Of a stretch of 64,000 nucleotides of DNA, positions 45,767 to 54,674 are shown in pieces (position 1 is the stretch's first letter; each line of letters starts with the position of its first letter). The DNA comes from Tabrizicola sp. Lineage in GTDB: Bacteria > Pseudomonadota > Alphaproteobacteria > Rhodobacterales > Rhodobacteraceae. Below the pieces are notes generated by a model, which saw only the letters and a list, made by a program, of their open reading frames with translations, had not been told where the DNA came from and ran no database searches. The stretch is from positions 372,001 to 436,000 of the forward strand of contig NZ_JAUCZH010000004.1 of the NCBI RefSeq assembly GCF_030373185.1. Reading direction: 5' to 3'. The position numbers and the translations under genes were made by a program.

Positions 45767-46441
45767 CTATTCCGCCGCTTGCGGTGCGTTTGCGTCGCGC
45801 TTGTCGTTGCCCTGCGCCAGCGCATCGGCAAAGCCGTGGTTCATGTCGCGGTGCTTGGCCTCATCGGCGCGCACGGCGATTATGACCTCGCGCAGGCGGG
45901 CATCGGCGGGCAGATTCCAGTAATCGATCGCGATTTTCGGGGCTGGCACATTCTCGACCGCACCGCTGTCCACCTGCTCCAGATAGCCGGTGTAGCTGAT
46001 CACGGCTTCCTCCTCCAGATAACCCACGACGCGGTGCGCGGTCTTCGGTGCGAAGAGGTAAAGGAAGAAGTAGGCGTTGAAGAATACCGCTTGCCCCAGC
46101 ATGATCAGGGCGCGTTCCAGAAACGACGGCTGCGCGATGTGGATGAAGGTCATCAGATGCATCCGCTCATTCTCGGCCTCGTCCAGAAGTTCACGGATCC
46201 AGCCCTGATCTTCACGGATATGGCGCAGCGCCTTCAGGTGCTGCAAAAGCCCCCCCACCATGCCCGGCACGGCGGCGACGGTTTCCAGAACCACCGCCCG
46301 GTGGCCGTAGCGCTTGGAAAAGAAGGCGTCGGCAAAGACGCGCATGAATTTCACGATCCCAAGGGCAATCCGGTCGGAAAGGCCCTCGGGCTTCTGGTGG
46401 TGGTCGAGGGGGAGAGGGCTGTCGGCAGATTGGTCAGACAT
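45767..46441 (-). CDS. Alternative oxidase (ubiquinol oxidase, non-haem di-iron)
   Basis: A 224-residue protein with all six di-iron ligands: E53 in LETVAAVPG, E92 and H95 in NERMH, E144 in LEEEAVISY, E194 and H197 in DEAKH. Alternative oxidases pass electrons from ubiquinol to oxygen without proton pumping. They occur in some Rhodobacteraceae and are known from plants and fungi. The short hydrophobic part (ALIMLGQAVFFNAYFF) fits an interfacial membrane protein. ATG 46441 is preferred over 46486 because AGGA precedes it. It converges on zapE. Confidence 0.93.
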   Translation of the reverse strand: MSDQSADSPLPLDHHQKPEGLSDRIALGIVKFMRVFADAFFSKRYGHRAVVLETVAAVPGMVGGLLQHLKALRHIREDQGWIRELLDEAENERMHLMTFIHIAQPSFLERALIMLGQAVFFNAYFFLYLFAPKTAHRVVGYLEEEAVISYTGYLEQVDSGAVENVPAPKIAIDYWNLPADARLREVIIAVRADEAKHRDMNHGFADALAQGNDKRDANAPQAAE

Positions 46442-46554
46442 TGCAGGTTTCCTTTCCCGACAGAAATGGGAGGGGAAAGCCGCCACTCAATCCGGTGCGA
46501 CACTATGCGCCCGGCCCCGCTAACCGGCCCCGCACCCGATCGCTTGTCGCGGCT

Positions 46555-47358
46555 TCAGCCTGCCAGTGCCTGCCACAAAAGCCGCAGCGCCATGGCCGTC
46601 GATACGATCACGAGAAGCGGCTTGATCAACCTTGCCCCCACCCGGATCGCCAGCCGCGCGCCCAGAAGCGCGCCGAAGACCTGCGCCGCCGCCATCGCCA
46701 GACCCACCGCCCACCAGGTTACCCCAAGGGGGATGAAGACCAGAAGGCTGCCAAGGTTCGACGCGAAGTTCAGCATCTTGGTATGCGCCGTCGCCTTCAG
46801 CACGCCATATCCGGCCAGCAGCACAAAACCCATCATGAAGAATGAGCCTGTTCCGGGGCCGAAAAACCCGTCATAGGCCGCCACCAGCGGCACCAGAGTG
46901 GCAGCAAAGACCGGTGGGCTGATCCGCGCGGCGCTTGCATCGTCTGACAAACCCGGCTTCAGCGCAAAGAACAATGCGACCCCGATCAGCACCACAGGCA
47001 TGATGATCCGCAACACCTCGACCGGGATCAGATGCGCCACCAGCGCTCCGCCCGCCCCGGCAACGGCGCTGACCGCCGCCATGACCAGTTGCTCCATTGG
47101 CCGGACATGCCCTGCTCGCGCATAGGCAACCATCGCCGCCCCGGCCCCGAAACTGCCTTGCAACTTGTTGGTTGCCAGCGCCTCGACTGGTGAAGCACCG
47201 GCCAAGAGCAGGGCAGGGACCGTGACCAGCCCGCCGCCGCCCGCGATGCTGTCAACAAAGCCTGCGACAAAGGCTGCAAGAATCAGCAGAAGCGCAACGT
47301 CCGTTGCGACCTCAAACAAGATCGAACCGCCGGTGAACCCGCCCGACCACTTTGCCAT
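46555..47358 (-). CDS. TSUP-family (TauE/SafE, YfcA-like) membrane permease
   Basis: A membrane protein of up to 267 residues with about eight hydrophobic segments and the motif AAFVAGFVDSIAGGGGLVTVPALLL plus AAYDGFFGPGTGSFF in the second repeat, typical of YfcA-type TSUP permeases. The family moves sulfur-containing or small organic anions. ATG 47358 overlaps the end of the GNAT gene by 47 bases; a TTG at 47319 would overlap by only 8 and give a more typical N-terminus (FEVATDVALLLIL). The start is therefore uncertain. Confidence 0.85.
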   Translation of the reverse strand: MAKWSGGFTGGSILFEVATDVALLLILAAFVAGFVDSIAGGGGLVTVPALLLAGASPVEALATNKLQGSFGAGAAMVAYARAGHVRPMEQLVMAAVSAVAGAGGALVAHLIPVEVLRIIMPVVLIGVALFFALKPGLSDDASAARISPPVFAATLVPLVAAYDGFFGPGTGSFFMMGFVLLAGYGVLKATAHTKMLNFASNLGSLLVFIPLGVTWWAVGLAMAAAQVFGALLGARLAIRVGARLIKPLLVIVSTAMALRLLWQALAG

Positions 47359-47782
47359 CGCCTAGCGCAAAGCCGGGATCGTCGCCGATATCGCGAAACC
47401 CGATCCGCGCATAGTAGGCAAGGCCCGGCACATTGTCGGCCCGGATCGAGGCAATGATCCGGCCAATATCGCTGGTGCGCAGCTGCTCCAATGTGGCCGC
47501 AAAAAGGGCCGCACCGGTTCCCTTCGCCTGAAGCCCCGGTCGGACAAAGGTGCCGATATGCGGATCGTCGTGCCACCAGCCGACCGATTGCCAGCCGATG
47601 ATCACTCCCCCCGCCTCGGCCACGACCGATGACAGGACGCCCGGGCCATCGATGAAATGGTCCTGCACCGTCTCGGCTGACATGGGCGTCTCATGGGCCG
47701 TGGTGCCACCCAAGGCAATGACCTCGTTGAGGAGCGCTGTCATTCTGTCGGCATCCGTGGCCTTGGCGATGCGGACGATCAT
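47312..47782 (-). CDS. GNAT-family N-acetyltransferase (PhnO/Pat-like)
   Basis: A 156-residue protein starting MIVRIAKATDADRMTALLNEV, with VVAEAGGVIIGWQSVGWW in the middle and RPGLQAKGTGAALFAATLEQL as the acetyl-CoA-binding motif A. RADNVPGLAYYARIGFRDIG is typical of phosphinothricin/methionine-sulfoximine-type acetyltransferases, though the acceptor is unknown. ATG 47782 overlaps the stop of serB by 4 bases, so the two are probably cotranscribed from the serB promoter. Confidence 0.85.
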   Translation of the reverse strand: MIVRIAKATDADRMTALLNEVIALGGTTAHETPMSAETVQDHFIDGPGVLSSVVAEAGGVIIGWQSVGWWHDDPHIGTFVRPGLQAKGTGAALFAATLEQLRTSDIGRIIASIRADNVPGLAYYARIGFRDIGDDPGFALGDGKVVGRVHRRFDLV

Positions 47783-48654
47783 TCGGCAAACTCTTCGCGC
47801 GTGTAGCCTTGCAGGTAAAGCAGCGCCGTCAGGTCGCCGTGGTTCACCCTTACATCGCACTCCGCCTGCACCCGGGGCTTGGCATGCAGCGCCACCCCGG
47901 TGCCGGCGGCCCGCAGCATCGGCAGGTCATTCGCCCCGTCGCCGACCGCAATCGCTTCGGCCGGGGTCACCCCCAGCCGCGCGGTGATCTCGCGCAGGGC
48001 CTCCAGCTTGGCTTGCTTGCCAAGGATCGGTTCGACCACCGTTCCCGTCAGCGCGCCGCCGTTGATCCCCAGGGTATTCGCCCGGGTTTCGTCAAATCCC
48101 AGCCAGCCGGCTACAGCCGAGGTAAAGGCCGTGAACCCGCCCGACACCAGCGCCGCATAGGCACCGTTCGCCTTCATGGTCATCAGCAATCCCTTGCCGC
48201 CTGGCATCAGCGTGATCCGGTTGCGCACTACCTGGGCTATCACGCCCTCTGGCAGACCTTTCAACAGGCCCACCCTTTCGCGCAACGCGCCCTCGAAATC
48301 CAGCTCGCCATTCATCGCGCGGGCGGTGATATCGGCCACACGCGCGCCGACCCCCGCCTCATCCGCCAACTCGTCGATGCATTCCTGCCGGATCATCGTC
48401 GAATCCATATCGGCGATCAGTAGCCGCTTTCTCCGCCCTTCTGCGGGTTGCACCACCATGTCGATCCGCAACGCCTGCAAGCCGTCCCAGATCTCCCAAC
48501 GGTTTGCCGGAATGCTTCTTACCGAAAATTCCGCAGCCACGCCCGGGTCAAGCCAGCGCGCATCGCCGCCGCCCCAGGCATTGCGCAGGGATTCGACCGT
48601 CACCCGCTCCAGCACTGGTGTTTCGGGATTGGTAAGCAGCGTTACGACATGCAT
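47779..48654 (-). CDS. serB: Phosphoserine phosphatase
   Basis: A 291-residue HAD hydrolase: DMDSTMIRQECIDELAD holds the nucleophile Asp (DMDST), VSGGFTAFTS is motif II, and VGDGANDLPMLRAAG is motif IV. It has an N-terminal ~75-residue extension before the catalytic core, as in alphaproteobacterial SerB. It removes phosphate from 3-phosphoserine, the last step of serine synthesis. ATG 48654 is preferred over 48711, which adds a basic stretch not found in the family. It diverges from serC across about 150 bases. Confidence 0.95.
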   Translation of the reverse strand: MHVVTLLTNPETPVLERVTVESLRNAWGGGDARWLDPGVAAEFSVRSIPANRWEIWDGLQALRIDMVVQPAEGRRKRLLIADMDSTMIRQECIDELADEAGVGARVADITARAMNGELDFEGALRERVGLLKGLPEGVIAQVVRNRITLMPGGKGLLMTMKANGAYAALVSGGFTAFTSAVAGWLGFDETRANTLGINGGALTGTVVEPILGKQAKLEALREITARLGVTPAEAIAVGDGANDLPMLRAAGTGVALHAKPRVQAECDVRVNHGDLTALLYLQGYTREEFAE

Positions 48655-48761
48655 TGCGGCAGTTTCCGATAGTGAACGGGCCTGTCGCTTTTTCGCGACG
48701 ATGCGGCGCATTACCGCGATTTTCCGGCTTGTGCCAGAGCGTGACTGCCATTAGCGACAGA

Positions 48762-48808
48762 GGCGGGACACCCTTCCCCAACGAAGGGCTTTTAGCTGGA
48801 AGGCTACC
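48762..48808 (+). promoter_or_regulatory. Candidate serC leader RNA
   Basis: Just ahead of serC lies CCCTTC-CCCAAC-GAAGGG (48771-48788) followed by CTTTTAG and a second GGAAGG near the start codon. This matches my recollection of the alphaproteobacterial serC RNA motif described upstream of serC operons by comparative genomics. It could act as an attenuator: the stem followed by CUUUU resembles a weak terminator. The identification is from memory and position. Confidence 0.5.
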
Positions 48809-49966
48809 ATGACAGACCTGACCCCGCCGGCCAAGCGCCCGGCCAATCCGCGCTTCTCTTCTGGCCCCTGCGCCAAGATCCCCGGTTATTCCCTTGATAT
48901 GCTTGGCGATGCGCCCCTTGGCCGCTCGCACCGCGCTGCGGTTGGCAAGGCCAAGCTGAAAGAGGCGATCGACCTTACCCGCGAAATTCTCGGCGTCCCC
49001 GCCGATTACCGCATCGGCATCGTTCCCGCGTCCGACACCGGCGCGATGGAAATGGCGATGTGGTCGCTGCTGGGCGCGCGACCCGTTGAAATGCTCGCTT
49101 GGGAAAGCTTCGGCGAAGGTTGGGTGACCGATGTGGTCAAGCAGCTGAAACTTGATGCCAAAGTGCGCATCGCACCCTACGGGCAGATCGTGGACCTGCG
49201 CGAAGTCGACTTTGATAAGGACGTCGTCTTTACGTGGAACGGCACCACCTCTGGCGTCCGCCTGCCGAACGCCGACGCGATCCCGGCCAAGCGTGCGGGC
49301 CTCACGATCTGTGACGCGACCAGCGCGGCCTTTGCGATGGATCTGCCGTGGGACAAGCTCGACGTCACCACCTTCTCCTGGCAGAAGGTTCTGGGGGGTG
49401 AGGGCGCGCATGGCGTCATCATCCTGTCACCCCGCACGGTGGAACGGCTGGAAAGCTACACTCCGGCTTGGCCGCTGCCAAAGATCTTTCGGCTGACCGC
49501 CAAGGGCAAAGTGATCGAAGGCATCTTCGCCGGTGAGACGATCAACACCCCCTCGATGCTGGCAAACGAGGATTACCTTGTCGCGCTGAAATGGGCGAAT
49601 TCCATTGGCGGCCTTCAGGGCCTGATCGCCCGCGCCAGTGCCAACGCGAAAGTCGTCTGGGATTTCTGCGCCGCGAACCCCTGGATCGCGAACCTTGCGG
49701 AAGATCCGGCCACGGCTTCGACGACCTCGGTTTGCCTCAAGTTCACCGATCCGCGCATCACCGATGGCGAGGCCTTTGCCAAAGCCGTCGCCAAGCGGAT
49801 CGAGAAGGAGGGTGCCGGCTTTGACATGGGCGCCTACCGCGATGCGCCCCCCGGCCTGCGCATCTGGTGCGGCTCGACGGTGGAAACCGCCGATGTGCAA
49901 GACCTGATGCCGTGGATCGCCCACGCGTTTGAAGCCGAAATCGCGGCGCTGGCCAAAGCCGCATAG
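48809..49966 (+). CDS. serC: Phosphoserine aminotransferase
   Basis: A 385-residue PLP enzyme with [14 protein letters not shown]-type N-terminus ([17 protein letters not shown]), [20 protein letters not shown], and the PLP-lysine region [17 protein letters not shown] (~residue 195). It converts 3-phosphohydroxypyruvate plus glutamate to phosphoserine. The gene is followed by serA after 92 bases that contain a 20-bp palindrome, and is divergent from serB, so all three serine-synthesis genes are clustered. The start ATG 48809 follows a GGAAGG ribosome site. Confidence 0.96.
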   Translation: MTDLTPPAKRPANPRFSSGPCAKIPGYSLDMLGDAPLGRSHRAAVGKAKLKEAIDLTREILGVPADYRIGIVPASDTGAMEMAMWSLLGARPVEMLAWESFGEGWVTDVVKQLKLDAKVRIAPYGQIVDLREVDFDKDVVFTWNGTTSGVRLPNADAIPAKRAGLTICDATSAAFAMDLPWDKLDVTTFSWQKVLGGEGAHGVIILSPRTVERLESYTPAWPLPKIFRLTAKGKVIEGIFAGETINTPSMLANEDYLVALKWANSIGGLQGLIARASANAKVVWDFCAANPWIANLAEDPATASTTSVCLKFTDPRITDGEAFAKAVAKRIEKEGAGFDMGAYRDAPPGLRIWCGSTVETADVQDLMPWIAHAFEAEIAALAKAA

Positions 49967-49974
49967 TCAAGCGC

Positions 49975-50022
49975 CGGGGCAGGCCCCGGCCTACCCACAT
50001 GCGTAGGTCGGGGCCTGCCCCG
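49975..50022. repeat. 20-bp palindrome between serC and serA
   Basis: CGGGGCAGGCCCCGGCCTAC (49975-49994) pairs with GTAGGTCGGGGCCTGCCCCG (50003-50022) with one G-U pair, around an 8-base loop. No U-run follows, so it is not a simple terminator. It is most likely an extragenic palindrome (REP-like) or a hairpin that adjusts serA relative to serC expression. Confidence 0.75.
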
Positions 50023-50058
50023 ACTCTCCCTCCCCCAAGACATCCAAGGACCACCCCC

Positions 50059-51651
50059 ATGCCCAAAGTCCTCGTTTCCGACGAACTCTCCGAAACTGCC
50101 GTCCAGATCTTCCGCGACCGCGGGGTCGAGGTGGACTACCTGCCGAAGCTTGGCAAGGACAAGGACGCGCTGGCCGCTGTCATTGACCAGTATGACGGTC
50201 TGGCGATCCGCTCCGCCACCAAGGTCACCGAGAAACTGCTGGTCAACGCCACCCGCCTCAAGGTCGTGGGCCGCGCCGGGATCGGGGTTGACAACGTCGA
50301 TATTCCGGCCGCGTCGAAAAAGGGCGTGATCGTGATGAACACGCCCTTCGGCAACTCCATCACCACGGCCGAACATGCCATCGCGATGATGTTCGCCGTC
50401 GCCCGCCAACTGCCCGAGGCCAACGCCTCCACCCATGGTGGCAAGTGGGAAAAGTCGAAATTCATGGGGGTCGAACTGTTCAACAAGACCCTTGGCGTGA
50501 TCGGGGCGGGCAACATCGGCGGTATCGTCTGTGACCGTGCAGTTGGTTTGCACATGAAGGTCGTGGCCTATGACCCCTTCCTGTCGGAAGAACGCGCCAG
50601 GCAGCTTGGCGTTGCGAAGGTTGACCTGGACGAACTTCTGGCCCGCGCCGATTTCATCACGCTGCATGTTCCGCTGACCGACAAGACCCGCAACATCCTG
50701 TCAGCGGAAAACCTCGCCAAGACCAAGAAGGGCGTGCGCATCATCAACTGCGCCCGTGGCGGGCTGATCGATGAGGCCGCACTTGCCGAGGCGCTTAAAT
50801 CTGGCCAGGTCGCAGGTGCCGCGCTGGATGTGTTCGAGACCGAACCCGCCACCGAAAGCCCGCTGTTCAACCTGCCCAACGTGGTCTGTACCCCGCATCT
50901 TGGCGCCTCGACCACCGAAGCGCAGGAAAACGTGGCGCTGCAAGTGGCCGAACAGATGGCCGATTACCTTCTGACCGGTGCCGTGCAGAACGCGCTCAAC
51001 ATGCCGAACGTCACGGCGGAAGAGGCGGCGATCATGGGGCCGTGGATCAAGCTTGCCTCGCACCTTGGCAGTTTCATCGGCCAGATGACGGATGAACCGA
51101 TCAAGGCGATCAACATCCTTTATGACGGCACGGTCGCCAACATGAACCTTGCCGCCCTCAATCAGGCCGTCATCGCGGGTGTCCTGAAGGCGCAGAACCC
51201 GGACGTGAACCTGGTGTCCGCTCCTGTGGTGGCAAAGGAAAAAGGCATCCAGATCTCGACCACCCGGCAGGAAAAGACCGGCACCTTTGACGCCTACATC
51301 AAGGTCACCATGGTCACCGACACGCGTGAACGTTCTGTGGCCGGTACCTGCTTTTCCGACGGCAAGCCGCGCTTCATCCAGATCAAGGGCATCAACATCG
51401 ACGCCGAGATCGGCGCCCACATGCTTTACACCACAAACGAAGACGTGCCGGGCATCATCGGCCTTCTGGGCATGACCATGGGCAAGAACAACGTCAATAT
51501 CGCGAACTTCACCCTTGGACGGTCAGGCGTGGGGCAGGACGCGATCGCGATCCTCTATCTTGACCAGCAGATCGACCCCAAGGTGATCGAGACGCTGGAA
51601 GGCACCGGCATGTTCCAGCAGGTCAAGGCGCTTCAGTTCGAAGTTGCCTGA
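50059..51651 (+). CDS. serA: D-3-phosphoglycerate dehydrogenase
   Basis: A 530-residue enzyme of the long SerA type. The N-terminal half contains VGRAGIGVDNVD and the NAD-binding GVIGAGNIGG (~residue 150), INCARGGLIDEAAL and the catalytic-histidine segment CTPHLGAST. Then an intervening domain and a C-terminal ACT-like domain (TTNEDVPGIIGLLGMTMGKNNVNI) complete it. It oxidises 3-phosphoglycerate, the first step of serine synthesis. ATG 50059 is chosen over 49999, which lies inside the palindrome. Confidence 0.96.
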   Translation: MPKVLVSDELSETAVQIFRDRGVEVDYLPKLGKDKDALAAVIDQYDGLAIRSATKVTEKLLVNATRLKVVGRAGIGVDNVDIPAASKKGVIVMNTPFGNSITTAEHAIAMMFAVARQLPEANASTHGGKWEKSKFMGVELFNKTLGVIGAGNIGGIVCDRAVGLHMKVVAYDPFLSEERARQLGVAKVDLDELLARADFITLHVPLTDKTRNILSAENLAKTKKGVRIINCARGGLIDEAALAEALKSGQVAGAALDVFETEPATESPLFNLPNVVCTPHLGASTTEAQENVALQVAEQMADYLLTGAVQNALNMPNVTAEEAAIMGPWIKLASHLGSFIGQMTDEPIKAINILYDGTVANMNLAALNQAVIAGVLKAQNPDVNLVSAPVVAKEKGIQISTTRQEKTGTFDAYIKVTMVTDTRERSVAGTCFSDGKPRFIQIKGINIDAEIGAHMLYTTNEDVPGIIGLLGMTMGKNNVNIANFTLGRSGVGQDAIAILYLDQQIDPKVIETLEGTGMFQQVKALQFEVA

Positions 51652-51688
51652 TCCAGCCTTTCCAACCGTGAACGCCTTGCGGCTTGCT

Positions 51689-51737
51689 CTTTTCCCAAAT
51701 ACTCCACGGGAGGTCCGGGGGGTGTGAAACCCTCCGG
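51689..51737. repeat. CAAATACTC hairpin element, copy B
   Basis: CTTTTCCCAAATACTCC (51689-51705) followed by a hairpin with arms CCGGGGGGT (51715-51723) and ACCCTCCGG (51729-51737). It matches copy A at 4436 in the box (one base different) and in having a GC-rich hairpin just after it. It lies between serA and the phosphatase gene and may also act as a terminator for serA. Confidence 0.6.
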
Positions 51738-51766
51738 GCGTTGTCCAAAGGCGCAAGGCTTCCGAC

Positions 51767-52507
51767 ATGCACCTCTATGCCATCGGCGACATCCATGGCC
51801 ATCTTGGCCTGCTTTCCGCCGCGCACGACCTCATCGCCGCCGACATGGCCCGGCATGGTCCGGGCCAGGTGGTACATGTGGGCGATCTGGCAGACCGTGG
51901 TCCTGACAGCCGTGGGGTGATCGACTTTCTGATCCGGGGTCTGGCCGAGGGCCGCGACTGGGTTGTTCTCAAAGGCAATCATGACCGGATGTTCACCCGT
52001 TTCATGGCCGCCCCGCATGAACCTGAACCGGGTCTGCGGGCCGAACTGTCATGGCTGCACCCGCGCCTTGGCGGGGCGGATACACTGGCCTCCTACGGCG
52101 TAGCAAACGCCGCAGACCGTCCCGTTGCCAAGGTTCACGCCGATGCCGTGGCCGCGGTGCCGCAGGCCCATGTCGACTTTCTGGCCGCCCGCCCCACGCT
52201 GCACCGTGCGGGCGAAGCCGTCTTCGTTCATGCCGGCATCCGCCCGGGCGTCGCGCTGGAAGACCAGACCGAGACTGACCTTGTCTGGATCCGCGAACCG
52301 TTCCTGTCTCACACAGAGAGTTTCGGCCCCCTGATCGTGCATGGCCATACCGCCCTTGATCAGGCCGCCCATTACGGCAACCGCCTGAACATCGACAGCA
52401 GCGCCGCTTACGGCGGCCCGCTTTCGGCCGTGGTGATCGAAGGGCGCGAGGCGGCATTGCTTACCCGATCCGGCCGCCGAAAACTCTGGCCGGCAAAGCG
52501 CCCCTGA
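51767..52507 (+). CDS. Metallophosphoesterase (serine/threonine phosphatase-like)
   Basis: A 246-residue protein with the metallophosphatase motifs GDIHGHLGLL, GDLADRGPDS, LKGNHDRMF, and later HAGI and HGHTAL. This is the PP1/ApaH-like group of bacterial phosphatases that need two metal ions. It could act on phosphoproteins or dinucleoside polyphosphates; it is smaller than ApaH. It follows the serA repeat element and has no clear operon partner on the same strand. ATG 51767 is the family-consistent start. Confidence 0.87.
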   Translation: MHLYAIGDIHGHLGLLSAAHDLIAADMARHGPGQVVHVGDLADRGPDSRGVIDFLIRGLAEGRDWVVLKGNHDRMFTRFMAAPHEPEPGLRAELSWLHPRLGGADTLASYGVANAADRPVAKVHADAVAAVPQAHVDFLAARPTLHRAGEAVFVHAGIRPGVALEDQTETDLVWIREPFLSHTESFGPLIVHGHTALDQAAHYGNRLNIDSSAAYGGPLSAVVIEGREAALLTRSGRRKLWPAKRP

Positions 52508-52529
52508 TGGCAGTTGGCATCCGGCCTGG

Positions 52530-52751
52530 TCAGGGATGCTCGCGCCGGATCAGCCGCTTGATCGACCGACCGCCCAGATAGCCGAAGACTGCGCCCGCAA
52601 GCCCGATGACCTCGGCCAGCGCCGGGCCGCTTGGCAGGCCGCGCAAGAACAAGGCAACCCCCATCAGCGCAAGGCCACCGGCACTGGCCCAAAGCCAGAA
52701 CCACAACTCGCCCCGGGTCGGGCCAAAGCGGTAGGGGTTCTGGTCGCTCAT
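52530..52751 (-). CDS. Small membrane protein
   Basis: A 73-residue protein with a cytoplasmic start (MSDQNPYRFGPTRGELWFWLW) and two hydrophobic helices (ASAGGLALMGVALFLRGLP, and ALAEVIGLAGAVFGYLGG) ending in the basic tail RSIKRLIRREHP. It was not assigned to a family. It sits convergent to the phosphatase and divergent from the DUF2585 gene. The reading frame and basic tail are typical of real small membrane proteins in this group. Confidence 0.6.
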   Translation of the reverse strand: MSDQNPYRFGPTRGELWFWLWASAGGLALMGVALFLRGLPSGPALAEVIGLAGAVFGYLGGRSIKRLIRREHP

Positions 52752-52843
52752 CGGTTCACCTTCTCCGTTTGCGCCGCAGCGTTTCTTGCCCGCGTCGCGT
52801 CATCGTGCTGGACGGCTGGCTGGCACCATGCCCTATTCGCCGG

Positions 52844-53404
52844 ATGACAAGACGCGTTTCCCCCGGTCTGGTCGTGATCGGGATCATTCTTCTTACGGCC
52901 ATCTGGCTCTTGTGGATCGGGCGTGAGCCGATCTGCAAATGCGGCTATGTCAAGTTCTGGCATGGTCAGGTCGTCAGTTCGGAAAACTCCCAGCACATTT
53001 CCGACTGGTATACCCCAAGCCACATCATCCACGGCTTCCTGTTCTATGGCGCGCTCTGGCTGGTTGCGCGGCGGCTGTCCTTTGGCTGGCGGCTGGTCAT
53101 TGCCACGCTTGTCGAGGCGACATGGGAGATTGTCGAAAACTCCGACGCCATCATCGAACGCTACCGCGCCGTCACGATTTCGCTGGATTACTACGGTGAC
53201 TCTGTCCTGAACGTCGTCGCCGATATCCTTGCCATGGTGCTGGGCTTCTGGTTGGCCTCGCGCCTGCCGGTCTGGGCGACGGTGGCGCTGATTCTGCTGG
53301 CCGAAGGCGTGACACTCTGGATCATCCGCGGCGGGCTGGCGCTGAATGTGCTGATGCTGATCTCCCCGCTGGAGTGGGTTGCCGACTGGCAGGCAGGCCG
53401 CTGA
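52844..53404 (+). CDS. DUF2585 family membrane protein
   Basis: A 186-residue membrane protein with three to four hydrophobic segments. It includes the conserved CKCGYVKFWHG, SQHISDWYTPSHIIHGFLFY and LVEATWEIVENSDAIIERYR of DUF2585. The family is common in Rhizobiales and Rhodobacterales and has no known function; the His and Glu residues in the membrane-near motifs could bind a metal. ATG 52844 is used; the longer start at 52631 adds an unrelated charged stretch. Confidence 0.87.
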   Translation: MTRRVSPGLVVIGIILLTAIWLLWIGREPICKCGYVKFWHGQVVSSENSQHISDWYTPSHIIHGFLFYGALWLVARRLSFGWRLVIATLVEATWEIVENSDAIIERYRAVTISLDYYGDSVLNVVADILAMVLGFWLASRLPVWATVALILLAEGVTLWIIRGGLALNVLMLISPLEWVADWQAGR

Positions 53405-53439
53405 TCGCAGCTATTGCAGGCTCGGCCCCGCCCGTCCTG

Positions 53440-54540
53440 TCAGACCTTCATCCGCCGCAAGGACAGCACTGCCGCCACGGTTAGCGTCACTGTGACACCC
53501 GCCACAAGCCAGAAAAACCCGCGTTCGCCCATGCCCACCATCAGGGGTGCCACGATCAGAGGCGCTCCGATCCCGCCGACAAGCCCCGAGGCGATGATCG
53601 TGGGTGGCACCCGCAGATCCTCGCCCATCTTGCCGCTGGCGGTGACGTAAAAACCGGGGAAGAACAGCCCGGCCGGCGCGCCCATCGCCACGAAGAACAG
53701 CGCGGGTGATACCAGCGCCGACCCAAGCGCACAGACCGCCGCCACCGCGATGGCAAGGGTGTAAAGCACGAACGGCTCCACCCGGTGCGCCACGAAGATG
53801 AGCGCGACCCGCGACAACAGGAACACCACGAAAAACGCGCTCAGAAGTTCGGCCGCCGTCGCCTCGGCCACCCCGGCCTGAATAAGGGCGGTCGGGCCAA
53901 GACCGATCAGGCAGGCCTCCATCCCGATGGCCACCGCGCCAAAGGCCAGAATGCCCACATGGGGCCGGAAGGCCCGCACCTCGGCCGCAGGGGCCGCACC
54001 CGTCCGCCCGGCCGGATCAGCGAAAAGCCAGATCACCGCCGCCAGCGCCGCAGTCAGCCCGAAGGACCAGCGCGGATCGCTGCCAAGCGCCACAAAGATC
54101 AGCGGTGCCGCAATCGCGCCGACGCCGAAGGTCGCGTTCAAAAGGCTGAGCATCGACGGGCCTTTCGACCCGAACGCCCGCAGCACGCGCGGGTTGAAGA
54201 CCGCCGTCGACATGCCATAGCCCATCCCGAAGACCACGGCCCCGGCGATGGTTGCCCACCACCCCGCCAGCGCCGCCACCCCAGCCGCGCCGATTGCCAT
54301 TGCCGCCAGCGCATGGCGTGGTGTGACCGTGCTACCCTTCAGATACATGAAGCCGACACCAATGAAGCAACCGACCCAATGCGCCGACACCAGTACCCCG
54401 GCCTCGGCCACCGAGACATTGAACAGCCTTGAAAAGGCGGGCAGCGCTGGACCGTAAAGCGATTGCCCCGCGCCCATCATCACGAATGTCGCCACCCCGG
54501 CGAACATAAGGCCCGCATTGGCCCGGATCAGGTCTTTCAA
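53440..54540 (-). CDS. MFS transporter
   Basis: A 366-residue major-facilitator protein of eleven or twelve hydrophobic segments, with GAGQSLYGPALPAFSRLFNVSVAEAGVL near the N-terminus and conserved GMGYGMSTAVFNPRVLRAFGSKGPSM in the middle. It is shorter than typical MFS permeases (~400) and the substrate is unknown. It lies convergent with DUF2585 and divergent from the thiolase gene. ATG 54540 is the only plausible start. Confidence 0.82.
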   Translation of the reverse strand: MKDLIRANAGLMFAGVATFVMMGAGQSLYGPALPAFSRLFNVSVAEAGVLVSAHWVGCFIGVGFMYLKGSTVTPRHALAAMAIGAAGVAALAGWWATIAGAVVFGMGYGMSTAVFNPRVLRAFGSKGPSMLSLLNATFGVGAIAAPLIFVALGSDPRWSFGLTAALAAVIWLFADPAGRTGAAPAAEVRAFRPHVGILAFGAVAIGMEACLIGLGPTALIQAGVAEATAAELLSAFFVVFLLSRVALIFVAHRVEPFVLYTLAIAVAAVCALGSALVSPALFFVAMGAPAGLFFPGFYVTASGKMGEDLRVPPTIIASGLVGGIGAPLIVAPLMVGMGERGFFWLVAGVTVTLTVAAVLSLRRMKV

Positions 54541-54674
54541 GATGTTCTCCCGCTGTCGAGCCTGATGAACTCCGCCAGCCCGGGACTGTCAATCGGGCAT
54601 GCGTGACGCAACGGAGACTCTGTCATTTCGGATGTTTCGTGCATGATGTCTCCCACACTCAGAAGGAGGCCAAC

